A DNA stretch of 64,000 bases from contig NZ_JAGQFP010000001.1 in assembly GCF_019090095.1 (NCBI RefSeq), positions 868,001 to 932,000 of the forward strand, in the 5' to 3' direction. The stretch comes from Stutzerimonas stutzeri (GTDB lineage: Bacteria > Pseudomonadota > Gammaproteobacteria > Pseudomonadales > Pseudomonadaceae). The notes beneath the pieces are model-generated. The model made no database searches, was not told the DNA's origin, and saw nothing but the letters and a program-made list of their open reading frames with translations. The position numbers were made by a program, and so were the translations under genes. Positions 10,251 to 20,408 of the stretch are shown here, one piece after another. Within the stretch, counting starts at the first letter, position 1. Each line of letters opens with the position of its first letter.

Positions 10251-10703
10251 TCAAGCGGTTTGTCGTTTGGCCTGTACTACGCCGCGATTGGCCAGGATAT
10301 CGGCGCGTTCGTTTCCCGGGTGGCCGGTATGACCGCGCACCCACTGCCAGCTCACCTGATGGCGATTGACCTGCTCGTCGAGCTGACGCCAGAGATCGGC
10401 GTTCTTGACCGGCTGCTTGGCGGCCGTCTTCCAGCCACGCTTCTTCCAGTTGGGCATCCAGTCATTGATGCCCTGCATCACGTACTGGGAGTCGGTGACC
10501 AGCTTGACCTGGCAGGGCCTCTTCAGTTCCTCCAGTGCCCGGATCGCCGCCATCAGCTCCATGCGGTTGTTGGTCGTCTCGGCTTCGCCGCCCCATAGCT
10601 CGCGCTCCACGCCCTTGTAGACCAGAAGCGCGCCCCAGCCACCGGGGCCCGGATTGCCCTTGCAGGCGCCATCGGTATATATCTCGACTGTTTCGTCACT
10701 CAT
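10251..10703 (-). CDS. rnhA: ribonuclease HI
   Basis: A 150-aa RNase HI, near the E. coli length. All four carboxylates are in place: Asp in YTDGAC (about residue 10), Glu in MELMAAI (about 49), Asp in TDSQY (about 71), and Asp in GNERAD (about 134), with the catalytic His in GHTGH. It cleaves RNA in RNA:DNA hybrids and helps remove primers and R-loops in the cytoplasm. It sits between a methyltransferase gene (18 bases upstream) and dnaQ (12 bases downstream) on one strand. No strong ribosome site precedes its ATG, so translation may depend on coupling to the upstream gene. Confidence 0.97.
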   Translation of the reverse strand: MSDETVEIYTDGACKGNPGPGGWGALLVYKGVERELWGGEAETTNNRMELMAAIRALEELKRPCQVKLVTDSQYVMQGINDWMPNWKKRGWKTAAKQPVKNADLWRQLDEQVNRHQVSWQWVRGHTGHPGNERADILANRGVVQAKRQTA

Positions 10704-10721
10704 GAAGGAGTATCTGCCTGC

Positions 10722-11477
10722 TTACTGTTCGGCATCGCGGCGGCTGACCTTGGCTACCGGCATGGGCAGGAGTTGGCCCATGCGTTCACGGCGGCTTTGC
10801 CGGAGCGGGCGCAGGCCTACCATCAACTTGCGCGCCACCAGCAGATAAAAACCGCCGGTCGGCAACTTCATCCGTTCGCCTGCGATTTCCAGCGGCGACA
10901 ATCGCGCCTGCCACTGGCTCGAAGAAAGCGGCGGACAATAGCACCCGAACCGGCGTTTCTCCAGCGCGAATCCCAGCAGGTTCAACCAGTCACCGACGCG
11001 GGTGGGACGGATGCATCGCGCGTGACGCAACGCCCTACGGGTCAGCAGGCGTGACGCTCCCCATACGCTCCAGGGATTGACCCCGACGATCAGCAGATGC
11101 CCGCCAGGCCGGACGCTACGTGCGGCTTCGCGCAGCAGCGCGTGAGGCGAGAGACTGAAGTCAAGCCCATGCTGGATCACCACGACGTCGGCGGCGTGCT
11201 CGCCAATGGGCCAGGACTGCTCTTCGCACACGATTTCGATACCGGCAAGCGGTGGCCCCAACCGCACACTGCGCTTGATTTTCTGCGGCTCGATCGCGGC
11301 ATTGGCAAAGGGGCCGTAATGCACCAGATAACTGCCGAAACAGCGCGACAACTCCTGACCGATCACGCGCCGCTCCTGATCGAGCAGTTGCCGACCCGCA
11401 GGGCTATCGAACCAGGCGCTGGTTTCGTTCATCAGCGATAGCCAACGCTCATCCGGCTTGGTATTGGATTCACTCAT
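10722..11477 (-). CDS. class I SAM-dependent methyltransferase (YafS-like)
   Basis: A 251-aa protein conserved between gloB and rnhA in gamma-proteobacteria. The centre has the late part of a class I methyltransferase fold: a DVVVIQHGLDF segment near residue 100 and the post-motif RPGGHLLIVGVNPWS near 130. The first glycine-rich SAM motif is weak: IKRSVRLGPPLAG near 67 stands where it should. It is therefore a divergent member with an unknown acceptor. A GGAGG ribosome site supports the start. It diverges from gloB across an intergenic region of about 110 bases, an arrangement also found in Enterobacteria. Confidence 0.8.
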   Translation of the reverse strand: MSESNTKPDERWLSLMNETSAWFDSPAGRQLLDQERRVIGQELSRCFGSYLVHYGPFANAAIEPQKIKRSVRLGPPLAGIEIVCEEQSWPIGEHAADVVVIQHGLDFSLSPHALLREAARSVRPGGHLLIVGVNPWSVWGASRLLTRRALRHARCIRPTRVGDWLNLLGFALEKRRFGCYCPPLSSSQWQARLSPLEIAGERMKLPTGGFYLLVARKLMVGLRPLRQSRRERMGQLLPMPVAKVSRRDAEQ

Positions 11478-11590
11478 GGCAAGCCTCCGCTCATCGGTTC
11501 ACCGCTCCGACCGGAGCTACCGGCCGGTTCAACTCTCTCCAGCCTGGCTGCTAGGATGCGCTTTTAAGGCTGACTTGGCGACCGGTGCCC

Positions 11591-12370
11591 ATGTTGAAGA
11601 TCGAAGCTCTCCCCGCCTTTACCGACAACTACATCTGGCTGCTTCAGGATCCTGAGCAACGCGCCTGCGTGGCGGTGGATCCGGGTGAGGCGGGCCCCGT
11701 GCAGGCCTGGCTGGATGCCCACCCCGACTGGCGTCTGACCGATATTCTCATCACTCACCACCACCACGATCACGTCGGCGGTGTGCTGCAGCTCAAGGAT
11801 CGGCACGGCGCGAAGGTCTATGGCCCCGCAACAGAGTCAATCCCGGGCCGCGACGAGGCGCTGGTGGCTGGCCAGCGCATCCAGGTGCTCGGCCAGACGC
11901 TCGAGGTCATCGAAGTGCCTGGGCATACCCTCGGCCACATCGCCTACTATCACGACGACTCGCAAGAACCGTGGCTCTTGAGCGGCGACACGCTGTTCGC
12001 AGCCGGTTGTGGCCGTCTATTCGAAGGTACCGCCGCGCAGATGTTCAGCTCCCTGCAGCGGCTGGCCGCGTTACCAGCGAGCACTCGCATTTACTGCACG
12101 CACGAGTACACGCTGAGCAACCTGCGCTTTGCCAAGGCGGTCGAGCCGAACAACCCGGACATCGCCGATCGCCTCGATCGGGTCACCGAGCTGCGAGACG
12201 CGAAGCGCATCACCCTGCCCTCTGATCTGCGTACGGAGCAGGCCACCAATCCCTTCTTGCGTAGTGCCGAACCCGCCGTCGTGGCGGCGGCTAGCCGACA
12301 TGCAGGGCGCCCGCTCGACACGCCGGAACGCGTGTTTGCGGCACTGCGCGCATGGAAAGACAGCTTCTGA
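11591..12370 (+). CDS. gloB: hydroxyacylglutathione hydrolase (glyoxalase II)
   Basis: A 259-aa metallo-beta-lactamase fold enzyme that hydrolyses S-D-lactoylglutathione to D-lactate and glutathione in methylglyoxal detoxification. The metal motif [10 protein letters not shown] is near residue 55, and further ligands are the His of PGHTLGH (about 112), the Asp of SGDTLF (about 131) and the His of THEYT (about 169). These match the dinuclear site. I chose ATG at 11591 because the family begins MxxIxALPAFxDNYIW. A GTG at 11585 would add two residues. It is transcribed divergently from the methyltransferase. Confidence 0.96.
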   Translation: MLKIEALPAFTDNYIWLLQDPEQRACVAVDPGEAGPVQAWLDAHPDWRLTDILITHHHHDHVGGVLQLKDRHGAKVYGPATESIPGRDEALVAGQRIQVLGQTLEVIEVPGHTLGHIAYYHDDSQEPWLLSGDTLFAAGCGRLFEGTAAQMFSSLQRLAALPASTRIYCTHEYTLSNLRFAKAVEPNNPDIADRLDRVTELRDAKRITLPSDLRTEQATNPFLRSAEPAVVAAASRHAGRPLDTPERVFAALRAWKDSF

Positions 12371-12470
12371 CGAAGGTCGACTCGTCTTCAAAAACCGCAG
12401 CGCCGGGTTGACCCACCAGAACGGCATTCCTACACTCCCTCGAATTTTGCGCCAGGGACCCCTTCAGCCA

Positions 12471-14018
12471 ATGCCGTCTGACTCCTCGAATTGCCCTCAT
12501 CCGGACGCCTTGGCAGCCTCCGGCCGGGCCCTGGCGCTGGCGATCTGTCTCGCCATCACGGGCTGCCAAAGCACCGCTCCGCGCGCACCGACAGGCAGCG
12601 AGGCCAAGGCGGCGACCGTGCAGCCGCAGGAAACCTTGTGGCTGAACGAGAAGGATCCTGTCAGCCCGGTCTATTCGGATGTCTGGGACCGCATCAGGCA
12701 CGGGTTTCAGCTTCAGGAGCATCTCGACAGCAACCCACGCATCGAACAACAGCGGCTACTGTTCTCCAGCCGCCCCAAGTCCATCGAAGTAGCCAGCGAG
12801 CGCGGTAGCCCCTACATCCATTACATCGTCGAGCAACTGGAAGAGCGCAACATGCCGCTCGAACTGGCGCTGCTCCCGATCATCGAGAGCGCCTACAATC
12901 CCTTTGCTTATTCGCCGGCCCAAGCTGTCGGGCTATGGCAGTTCATCCCTTCGACCGGGCGGCATTTCAATCTGCAGCAGACCAGCTGGTACGACGGCAG
13001 ACGCGATATCACTGCCTCCACCACTGCCGCGCTGCGCTACCTGAACTACCTGCATGGTCTGTTCAACGATGACTGGCTACTGGCGCTGGCGGCGTACAAC
13101 GCCGGCGAAGGAACCGTCAGCCGCGCAATCGAACGCAACCAGAAGCTCGGGCTGCCTACCGATTACTGGAACCTGTCGCTACCCAGCGAGACGCGCGATT
13201 ACGTGCCCAAGCTGCTCGCCCTGTCGCAGATGGTCCAGGACCCCGAAGCCTATGGCCTTGCGCTGGACCCGATCGCCAACGAGCCCTACTTCGAAGTCGT
13301 AGCCCTCAAGCAGCGTATGGATCTGGCTCGTGTCGCGAAGATGGCGGATCTCGACGAAGATGAGCTCTACCAGTTGAACCCGGCGTTCACGCGCCGCATC
13401 ACGCTGGACGGCCCACAGCATCTGTTGGTACCGAGCGCGAAAGCCGAGATGTTTGCGGCCAATCTGGCGCTGATGAAACCCCAGGATCTGGTCGACTGGC
13501 AGCAATACAAGGTTCGGCCAGGCGATACGCTGGGTGCGATTGCCAATCGACATGGGCTTTCGATCAGCATCATTCGGGACATCAATCGACTTCGAAACGA
13601 CCAGCTACAGATCGGGCAAGTGCTCAGTATTCCCCAGTCGGCTGGCTCGAACCCTTCCCGCGAATTGCTGCATGCCGTCGCCAGGAGCCAGCCCGCCCCG
13701 CGCAGCTACCGGGTTCGTCCGGGTGACAGCCTCTGGGACATTGCCAAAGCACAGAAGGTATCCGTCCGGGATCTGCAACGTTGGAACAACCTCTCCGGCA
13801 GCTCGCTGAAGGTGGGCCAAGCGCTGTTCCTGCAGGCCGCCGGTAGCGATCGGCGGGCCAAGCCCGCCCCGACCTATTACAAGGTCAAAAAGGGTGACTC
13901 GCTCTACCAGATTGCCAGGCGGTTCAACGTCCAGATTCACAACCTGAAAACCTGGAATCCTCGCGATAGCGCAATGCTCAAGCCCGGGCAAACCCTGACG
14001 CTATATATCGCCCGCTGA
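12471..14018 (+). CDS. mltD: membrane-bound lytic murein transglycosylase D with three LysM repeats
   Basis: A 515-aa lipoprotein. The lipobox LAITGC near residue 27 gives a lipidated Cys after cleavage, placing the enzyme in the outer membrane facing the periplasm. The SLT domain contains the catalytic Glu in LLPIIESAYNP (about residue 143) and AVGLWQFIPSTG just after it. Three LysM domains follow, beginning YKVRPGDTL, YRVRPGDSL and YKVKKGDSL (about 345, 405 and 465). It cleaves the MurNAc-GlcNAc bond to form 1,6-anhydro muropeptides during wall turnover. The reading frame stays open back to 12129, but that extension runs through the end of gloB and lacks a signal, so 12471 is the start. It ends 9 bases from the convergent HDOD gene. 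Confidence 0.95.
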   Translation: MPSDSSNCPHPDALAASGRALALAICLAITGCQSTAPRAPTGSEAKAATVQPQETLWLNEKDPVSPVYSDVWDRIRHGFQLQEHLDSNPRIEQQRLLFSSRPKSIEVASERGSPYIHYIVEQLEERNMPLELALLPIIESAYNPFAYSPAQAVGLWQFIPSTGRHFNLQQTSWYDGRRDITASTTAALRYLNYLHGLFNDDWLLALAAYNAGEGTVSRAIERNQKLGLPTDYWNLSLPSETRDYVPKLLALSQMVQDPEAYGLALDPIANEPYFEVVALKQRMDLARVAKMADLDEDELYQLNPAFTRRITLDGPQHLLVPSAKAEMFAANLALMKPQDLVDWQQYKVRPGDTLGAIANRHGLSISIIRDINRLRNDQLQIGQVLSIPQSAGSNPSRELLHAVARSQPAPRSYRVRPGDSLWDIAKAQKVSVRDLQRWNNLSGSSLKVGQALFLQAAGSDRRAKPAPTYYKVKKGDSLYQIARRFNVQIHNLKTWNPRDSAMLKPGQTLTLYIAR

Positions 14019-14027
14019 CCGGATCGC

Positions 14028-15563
14028 TCAATCTCGCCGGCCGTTTGCCAGGGCATCGAGGCAACGTCCGGCCAGTTGGGTAAAGCGCTGAAAAGCCACG
14101 AACTGCTCGTGCTTCAGGGCCCGGCCGGATAGCCGACTATCGGCATACAGCACTCCGATCTCCCGCGTCCCGGCCATCAGCGGAGCAACGAAGAACATGC
14201 CTTTACCCAGCTGCCGGCGAAGCGGCAGCGTCACCAGTTCTTCGAGGTTGTAGCTCGCCGGAACGCCCATCCACAATGCCTGACGCTGGCGCAGCACATA
14301 GCTGAAGATATGCGCCTGGCCGGTCGGATCAACCGGCAGAACGAAGCTCTCCAGCCAGGATTCGGTCTGCTCGCCGACCACACGCTTGGCACGAAATGAG
14401 CGTTGCTGGTCGGCAAGCACCGTCACCATGACGCGCTCGAGACCTGCCCCCTGATGCAGGCCTTTGAGCATCGCGTCGAGAATCAGGCCGACATCGCCAC
14501 GGCTGACGGCCATCATCCCGAGGTCCTGCATGGCCTGCTGCATCACCAGCAGGTCGGGCTGCAACTGCATCGCCTGACGCTGCGCCTGCTGCAACTCGAC
14601 CTGTTCGGGATCGGTCGAGGGAATGAGCTTGCCCAGCCGGCTGGCGCCGAACGTGGTCGCCACGTTGACCGCCTCGTCAGCGCTGGCCAGAATCTGCTGC
14701 ATGGCGTCGGCTTCGGAGATCCCGCTGAACTCGGCCAGCTCCCTGACCAAGCCCTCCATCTCCGTGCAGCCCCACCCGTTAAGCGCCGCAGTGCTGATAC
14801 GGACCCCAAGGCTCACCGAGCGTACAGCGGGGTCGCGCAGATTGGCCGAGCCATGAGCAAAGCTGGCGAGCTCGCCAATGTTCCAGCTTTTGATCAAACC
14901 GAGATTCAGCTGACGGAAACTGGTACCGAGCACCTGCTCGACCGCCTGATCATAATCGGTACCGCTGGTCGCCAACGCCTCACCCAGCTCATCGGCTTGC
15001 GCACCGCCACAACCCCAGAAGGCCAGTTCACCCACTTCGTGCAACAGCGCGGCAATGAAGACTTCCTCTTCGTGCCGGGTCAGTACATAGCCCGCGATGT
15101 TGCGCGCCTGCACGGCCGCGTGGAACGAACGCGCCAACAGCTCCTGCAGTTGCTGACGCGGCGCCCTGTCGAGCAGCCCGTCGATCAGACTGACCGACAA
15201 ACTGATCAGGCGCACATTGTCGAAGCCAATCATGACGATGGCACGAGAGATGGTCTTGATGGTTTCCTGCGACGGGTTGTAATAGCTGCTATTGCCGACC
15301 CGCAGGACCTTCGATGTGAGCGCGGCATCACGCAGCAGAACATCGGCCAACTGTTGAACGGACGCGTGTTCCTGTTCCGTGAGACGTTGCAGGTCCTGCA
15401 CGACAGCCGCCAACGCGGGCAACTCGGACTGGTTCAGGCGGTCAATCCACGCCTGCAGGCCATAGCAACTATCACTCAAATTTTGCGACCTCAAACAATG
15501 GTCAAGCAGCGGATCGGAAAGGCAGTTTGCCTCAGATAGTCGGCCTTTTTCCAGCCGATACAA
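14028..15563 (-). CDS. HDOD domain protein with C-terminal GAF-like domain
   Basis: A protein of up to 511 aa. Residues about 40-240 form an HDOD domain, recognised by the LPALAAVV start, the DAALTSKVLRVGNSSYY segment and the later LLHEVGELAFW, where a full HD hydrolase would have more His/Asp ligands. HDOD proteins are usually non-catalytic signalling scaffolds linked to motility, c-di-GMP or stress. The C-terminal 180 residues look like a GAF sensor domain (PLMAGTREIGVLYADSRL). No DNA-binding or GGDEF domain is seen. The start is uncertain: the frame opens with TTG at 15563, and no ATG occurs in the first 300 residues in a sensible place. It is divergent from the peptide transporter operon. 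Confidence 0.8.
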   Translation of the reverse strand: MYRLEKGRLSEANCLSDPLLDHCLRSQNLSDSCYGLQAWIDRLNQSELPALAAVVQDLQRLTEQEHASVQQLADVLLRDAALTSKVLRVGNSSYYNPSQETIKTISRAIVMIGFDNVRLISLSVSLIDGLLDRAPRQQLQELLARSFHAAVQARNIAGYVLTRHEEEVFIAALLHEVGELAFWGCGGAQADELGEALATSGTDYDQAVEQVLGTSFRQLNLGLIKSWNIGELASFAHGSANLRDPAVRSVSLGVRISTAALNGWGCTEMEGLVRELAEFSGISEADAMQQILASADEAVNVATTFGASRLGKLIPSTDPEQVELQQAQRQAMQLQPDLLVMQQAMQDLGMMAVSRGDVGLILDAMLKGLHQGAGLERVMVTVLADQQRSFRAKRVVGEQTESWLESFVLPVDPTGQAHIFSYVLRQRQALWMGVPASYNLEELVTLPLRRQLGKGMFFVAPLMAGTREIGVLYADSRLSGRALKHEQFVAFQRFTQLAGRCLDALANGRRD

Positions 15564-15602
15564 GCTGTTACTGTACCCCGCCGAGAAGACCTAAAGCGCG
15601 CC

Positions 15603-17453
15603 ATGGATTGGATTCACAATTTGCTGCGACCCATCCTGACAGTGTTGACCTGCTTGAGCTTGAGCGCTCCGTCCTTCGCGACCATTAGCGAGAGCCACGG
15701 TTATGCGCAGTTCGGCACCCTCAAGTATGCGCAGGACTTCACCCACTTCGACTGGGTGAATCCCGATGCGCCCAAGGGTGGTCGCGCGCGCTTGATGGCC
15801 TCGGGAACGTTCGACACGCTCAACCCCTACACTTTCAAGGGCACCAGCCCGACAGCGACCCCGGGTTTCCTGCAGTACGGCATCAGTGAGCTGAACGAGC
15901 CGTTGATGGTCGGCACCGGAGTCTATGACCCATCAGGCGACGAGCCTGCTTCGGCCTACGGACTGATTGCCGAGAGCGTCGAATACAACGAAGACCGTAG
16001 CTGGGTGGTATTCAATCTGCGCGATTCGGCCCGCTTCCATGATGGCCATCCGATCACCGCTTACGACGTGGCCTTCTCATATCGTCTGCTGGTCAAAGAC
16101 GGCCATCCTCGCTACCGCACCGACCTCAAGGGTGTCGAACGGGTCGACATCCTCAACCGGCACCGCATTCGTTTCGTCTTCGACAAACCCGGCCAACCGT
16201 TGCTGATCATGCGCCTGGGTGAGCTGCCCGTCCTGCCGCAACACTACTGGAAAGACCGCGATTTTCGCGCGACGACCTTCGAGCCACCATTGGGCAGCGG
16301 GCCCTACCGCATCAGCGAGGTTCAGCCCGGGCGCCGCTTGACCTTCGAACGGGTCAAAAACTGGTGGGGAGCGGATCTTGCGGTCAACCGTGGCAAGTAC
16401 AACTTCAACCGCGTCGACGTCGAGTTCTACCGCGACACCACGGTGGCCTTCGAAGCGTTCAAAGTCGGCGAATTCGACTTCTATATAGAGCACCAGGCGA
16501 AGAACTGGGCCAACGGCTATCAGTTCCCTGCCGTGCTGCGCGGCGATGTGATCCGTGCCGAAATACCTCACCAGATCCCCACCCAAACGCAGGCGCTGTT
16601 CATGAATACGCGGCGCACGGCCTTCGCCGACCAGCGTGTTCGTCAAGCGTTGGGGATGCTGTTCGATTTCGAATGGACCAACCGGGCCCTGTTCTATGGC
16701 GCCTATCAGCGTAGCGAAAGCTACTATCCCAACAGCGATTTCGCCGCGACCGGCACGCCCGAAGGCGGCGAATGGCTGCTGCTGTCGCCGTTCCGCGAGC
16801 AACTGCCGGCCGAGCTATTCAGCGAGCCGTTTCAGCTACCGAAAACCAACGGGCGCGGCATCCCACGCCGCACGCTACGCAAGGCGCTGGGATTGTTCGA
16901 ACAAGCGGGCTGGAAACTGAAAGCCGATGGTTTGCGCGACAAGGCCGGCCGCCCGTTCCAGTTCGAGATCCTGCTGGTCAATCCAGGGCTTGAGCGCATC
17001 CTGCAACCCTATGTTGAAAGTCTCGCCCGGGTGGGCATCCAGGCCCGCCTGCGCACCGTAGATAGCGCGCAGTATAAACAGCGCCTGGATCGGTATGACT
17101 ACGACATGATCCTGACGACACTAGCCCAGAGCCTGAGCCCGGGATTGGAGCAGTGGCTGTATTTCCATTCGAGCCAGACCAGCATCAAGGGCGGCCGCAA
17201 CTATGCGGGCATCGCCAATCCGGTGGTCGACCAACTGCTGGAGAAATTGCTTGCGGCCAGCACCCGTGAAGAGCAGATTGCCGCAGCGCGCGCCATCGAC
17301 CGCGTCTTGCTCTGGAATCACTACACCATTCCCAACTGGTACATCGGTTACCACCGCCTGGCGTACCGTAATCGGTTCGCGCACGTGACCACTCCGCCAT
17401 ATACGCTGGGGTTACGCGCCTGGTGGTTGAAAGACTTGGAGAAGACTCAATGA
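15603..17453 (+). CDS. nppA1: extracellular solute-binding protein 1, YejA/NppA1-like peptide ABC transporter
   Basis: A 616-aa periplasmic binding protein of the SBP family 5 (YejA subtype). A signal peptide of about 27 residues ends near SAPSFA. The typical first strand FTHFDWVNPDAPKGG follows, then the ESVEYNEDRSWVVFNLR region characteristic of peptide-binding lobes. It delivers peptides to the permeases encoded downstream. The five-gene order (two binding proteins, two permeases, one double ATPase) and its place upstream of fabI match the P. aeruginosa NppA1A2BCD system (PA1811-PA1807), which imports peptidyl-nucleoside antibiotics. Its stop overlaps the next start, so the two binding proteins are translationally coupled. 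Confidence 0.88.
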   Translation: MDWIHNLLRPILTVLTCLSLSAPSFATISESHGYAQFGTLKYAQDFTHFDWVNPDAPKGGRARLMASGTFDTLNPYTFKGTSPTATPGFLQYGISELNEPLMVGTGVYDPSGDEPASAYGLIAESVEYNEDRSWVVFNLRDSARFHDGHPITAYDVAFSYRLLVKDGHPRYRTDLKGVERVDILNRHRIRFVFDKPGQPLLIMRLGELPVLPQHYWKDRDFRATTFEPPLGSGPYRISEVQPGRRLTFERVKNWWGADLAVNRGKYNFNRVDVEFYRDTTVAFEAFKVGEFDFYIEHQAKNWANGYQFPAVLRGDVIRAEIPHQIPTQTQALFMNTRRTAFADQRVRQALGMLFDFEWTNRALFYGAYQRSESYYPNSDFAATGTPEGGEWLLLSPFREQLPAELFSEPFQLPKTNGRGIPRRTLRKALGLFEQAGWKLKADGLRDKAGRPFQFEILLVNPGLERILQPYVESLARVGIQARLRTVDSAQYKQRLDRYDYDMILTTLAQSLSPGLEQWLYFHSSQTSIKGGRNYAGIANPVVDQLLEKLLAASTREEQIAAARAIDRVLLWNHYTIPNWYIGYHRLAYRNRFAHVTTPPYTLGLRAWWLKDLEKTQ

Positions 17454-19330
17454 CAGTATTCGCACGACTGCCGCTGCTGCACGCCGCTGCCTTCGTCATC
17501 CTGTGTCTTTCGGGCACGGCCGAAGCAGCGACGCAACACGCGTTGACGCTGTACGACGAGAAGCCCAAGTACCCGGCGAACTTCACTCATTTCGACTATG
17601 CCAACCCGCAAGCCCCAAAAGGCGGCACCTTGCGCCAAGCCGGCTCCGGCAGCTTCGATTCGCTCAACCCCTTCATCAACAAGGGTGTCGCCGCCGACGA
17701 TATCGGCCTCATCTATGACACCCTGACAGCCCAAAGCCTGGACGAGCCCTTCACGGTTTACGGGCTGCTGGCCGAACGCATCGAGAAAGGGCCTAACAAT
17801 CAGTGGGTTCGCTTCTACCTACGCCCCGAGGCACGTTTCCACGATGGCGAACCCGTTACCGCCGAGGATGTGGTCTTCACCTTCGAAACCTTGCTGGCAA
17901 AAGGCGCCCCGCACTATCGAGGGTACTACGCGGACGTTGAAAAGGCTGTCGTCGAGGGGCCTCGCCAGGTGCGCTTCGACTTCAAGCACGCCGGCAATCG
18001 GGAGCTACCGCTGATTCTGGGTCAACTACAAGTGCTGCCAAAGCATTGGTGGGCGGACCGCGATTTCAGCGCCGGCAGTATGGAGCCTCCGCTAGGGAGT
18101 GGACCGTATCGCATCGAGCGGGTCGAGCCAGGCCGCTCGGTGCAATATGCCCGAGTCGAGGACTACTGGGGTAAGGACCTAGCCGTCAACCGAGGCTTCT
18201 ACAATTTCGACCACGTACATTTCGACTACTTCCGTGACAGCACGGTAGCCCTGCAAGCGTTCAAGGCCGGGCAGTTCGACTACTGGCTGGAAAGCAGCGC
18301 GAAGAACTGGGCCAGCGCCTACGACATCGCTGCGGTCAGGGATGGGCGCATCATCAAGGAAGAAATTGCCAACCTGAATCCGCAAGGCATGCAGGGCTTT
18401 GTTTTCAACACCCGTAAAAAGCATTTGCGGGACCGCAGGGTGCGCGAAGCCTTGGCACTACTGTTTGATTTCGAATGGACCAATCGGCAACTGTTCAACG
18501 GTGCTTACACCCGCACCGTCAGCTACTTCGACAACTCCGAACTGGCCTCCTCCGGCCTGCCCAGCGAGGACGAGCTGAATCTGCTCGAACCCCTGCGTGG
18601 CAAAATTCCCGACGAGGTATTCGAAAAGCCGTTCGAACTCCCCCACACCAAAGGCGACGGGAGGATTCGCGAGCAACAACGCCGGGCCTACGAACTGCTC
18701 ACCGAAGCAGGATGGAAGATCGAAAACGATCGCATGGTCGACGCTGACGGCAAGCCGGTAAAGTTCGAGTTTCTGCTGCTTCAGGCCGACTTCGAGCGCG
18801 TCCTGTTGCCCTACAAGCGCAACCTTGCCGGTCTGGGCATCGATCTCGAGATACGTCGCGTCGATGTCTCGCAGTACATCAACCGGCTTCGCTCACGCGA
18901 CTACGACATGATCGTCAGCGGGTTCGGCCAGTCCAGTTCGCCGGGCAATGAACAACGGGAATACTGGCACTCATCGAGTGCCGACAATCCCGGAAGCCGA
19001 AACTTCATCGGCCTCAAGGATCCCGCCATCGATACCCTGGTGGAGAAACTCATCGCCGCCGATTCACGCGACGAACTGATCACCCGTACCCGCGCCCTCG
19101 ACCGGGTCCTGCTCTGGGGGCACTACGTCATTCCTAATTGGCACATCAAGACCTGGCGTGTCGCCTACTGGAATCACCTGGCGCACCCGGAGACAACGCC
19201 CGCCTACGATATTGGCCTGATGACCTGGTGGAAGAAGCCGGACGTGAAAAAGCCGACGCCAGAGCCCATCGCCGAGCATCCGGACGCGCCTGCAGCCCCC
19301 GAGAACGATAGCTCGGAGGCGACGCGTTAA
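17450..19330 (+). CDS. nppA2: extracellular solute-binding protein 2, YejA/NppA2-like
   Basis: A 626-aa paralog of the preceding binding protein, alike along the whole length (for example the shared HFD(W/Y)(V/A)NP(D/Q)APKGG and PPLGSGPYRI segments). ATG at 17450 overlaps the previous stop and gives a clean signal peptide ending near TAEAA. An in-frame upstream start at 17423 would spoil the signal sequence. The C-terminal tail is rich in Pro, Glu and Lys and may be disordered. Two binding proteins sharing one permease complex would widen the range of peptides taken up. Which one is dominant cannot be told. Confidence 0.88.
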   Translation: MTVFARLPLLHAAAFVILCLSGTAEAATQHALTLYDEKPKYPANFTHFDYANPQAPKGGTLRQAGSGSFDSLNPFINKGVAADDIGLIYDTLTAQSLDEPFTVYGLLAERIEKGPNNQWVRFYLRPEARFHDGEPVTAEDVVFTFETLLAKGAPHYRGYYADVEKAVVEGPRQVRFDFKHAGNRELPLILGQLQVLPKHWWADRDFSAGSMEPPLGSGPYRIERVEPGRSVQYARVEDYWGKDLAVNRGFYNFDHVHFDYFRDSTVALQAFKAGQFDYWLESSAKNWASAYDIAAVRDGRIIKEEIANLNPQGMQGFVFNTRKKHLRDRRVREALALLFDFEWTNRQLFNGAYTRTVSYFDNSELASSGLPSEDELNLLEPLRGKIPDEVFEKPFELPHTKGDGRIREQQRRAYELLTEAGWKIENDRMVDADGKPVKFEFLLLQADFERVLLPYKRNLAGLGIDLEIRRVDVSQYINRLRSRDYDMIVSGFGQSSSPGNEQREYWHSSSADNPGSRNFIGLKDPAIDTLVEKLIAADSRDELITRTRALDRVLLWGHYVIPNWHIKTWRVAYWNHLAHPETTPAYDIGLMTWWKKPDVKKPTPEPIAEHPDAPAAPENDSSEATR

Positions 19331-20407
19331 ATGCTCGCCTATATTTTCCGACGACTGCTGCTGATCATCCCGACGCTATTTGGCATCCTGCTGATCAACT
19401 TCATCATCATTCAGGCGGCGCCTGGCGGCCCGGTCGAACAGGCGATCGCTAAACTGGAAGGCTTCGAAGCCGGCGCCACCAGCCGCATCGCCGGCGGCGG
19501 GTCGGAAGTTGCCACCGGCTCCAACAGCTACCGAGGCGCGCAGGGCCTCGACCCCGACCTGATCGCGGAAATCGAACGGCTGTATGGCTTTGACAAGCCA
19601 GCACCCGAGCGCTTCTGGATCATGCTCAGCAACTATCTGCGGCTGGATTTCGGCGAAAGCTTCTTCCGTGACGCGTCGGTCACTGACCTCATTATCGAAA
19701 AGATGCCTGTATCCATCTCGCTGGGGCTATGGAGCACGCTGATCATGTACCTGGCCTCGATTCCATTGGGCATCGCCAAGGCCAATCGTCATGGCAGCGC
19801 ATTCGATGTCTGGACCAGTTCGGCGATCATCGTCGGTTATGCGATACCGGCGTTCCTCTTCGCCATCCTGTTGATCGTGCTGTTTGCCGGCGGCAGCTAC
19901 TGGAACTGGTTCCCGCTGCGAGGGCTGACCTCTGCCAATTTCGACGAGCTGACCTTGGGTGGCAAGATAATCGATTATTTCTGGCACCTGGCGCTGCCGA
20001 TCACGGCGCTAGTGATCGGCAACTTCGCGACGCTGACGCTGTTGACGAAGAACAGCTTTCTCGACGAGATCAGCAAGCAGTACGTCATCACGGCGCGGGC
20101 AAAAGGGCTGAGCAAGAATCGAGTGCTCTACGGTCACGTATTTCGTAATGCCATGCTGATCATCATTGCCGGATTTCCGTCGGCATTCATTGGGATGTTC
20201 TTTACCGGCTCACTGGTAATCGAGGTGATCTTCTCGCTGGATGGCCTCGGCTTGCTCAGCTTCGAAGCGGCGGTCAACCGAGACTACCCTGTCGTGTTCG
20301 GCACGCTCTTCCTGTTCACGCTCCTTGGCCTGGTGGTCAAGCTGATCGGCGACCTGACCTACACCCTCGTCGATCCGCGAATCGACTTCGAAAGCAGGGA
20401 GGCCTGA
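19331..20407 (+). CDS. nppB: peptide ABC transporter permease, YejB/NppB-like
   Basis: A 358-aa inner-membrane permease of the DppB/OppB type. It starts [23 protein letters not shown], the standard first helix of the family. About six hydrophobic helices are visible, with the ATPase-coupling EAA-like loop [24 protein letters not shown] near residue 250. It forms half of the channel with the next gene product. Its ATG follows the previous stop directly, behind a GGAGG site. The long periplasmic loop between helices 1 and 2 (about residues 40-95) is glycine- and serine-rich, as in YejB proteins. Confidence 0.93.
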   Translation: MLAYIFRRLLLIIPTLFGILLINFIIIQAAPGGPVEQAIAKLEGFEAGATSRIAGGGSEVATGSNSYRGAQGLDPDLIAEIERLYGFDKPAPERFWIMLSNYLRLDFGESFFRDASVTDLIIEKMPVSISLGLWSTLIMYLASIPLGIAKANRHGSAFDVWTSSAIIVGYAIPAFLFAILLIVLFAGGSYWNWFPLRGLTSANFDELTLGGKIIDYFWHLALPITALVIGNFATLTLLTKNSFLDEISKQYVITARAKGLSKNRVLYGHVFRNAMLIIIAGFPSAFIGMFFTGSLVIEVIFSLDGLGLLSFEAAVNRDYPVVFGTLFLFTLLGLVVKLIGDLTYTLVDPRIDFESREA

Positions 20408-20408
20408 G

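Noticed and set aside
14403..15539. 378-aa plus-strand frame over the HDOD gene
   Set aside because: Antisense shadow with His/Gln/Arg-rich translation; the HDOD gene is supported by motifs.
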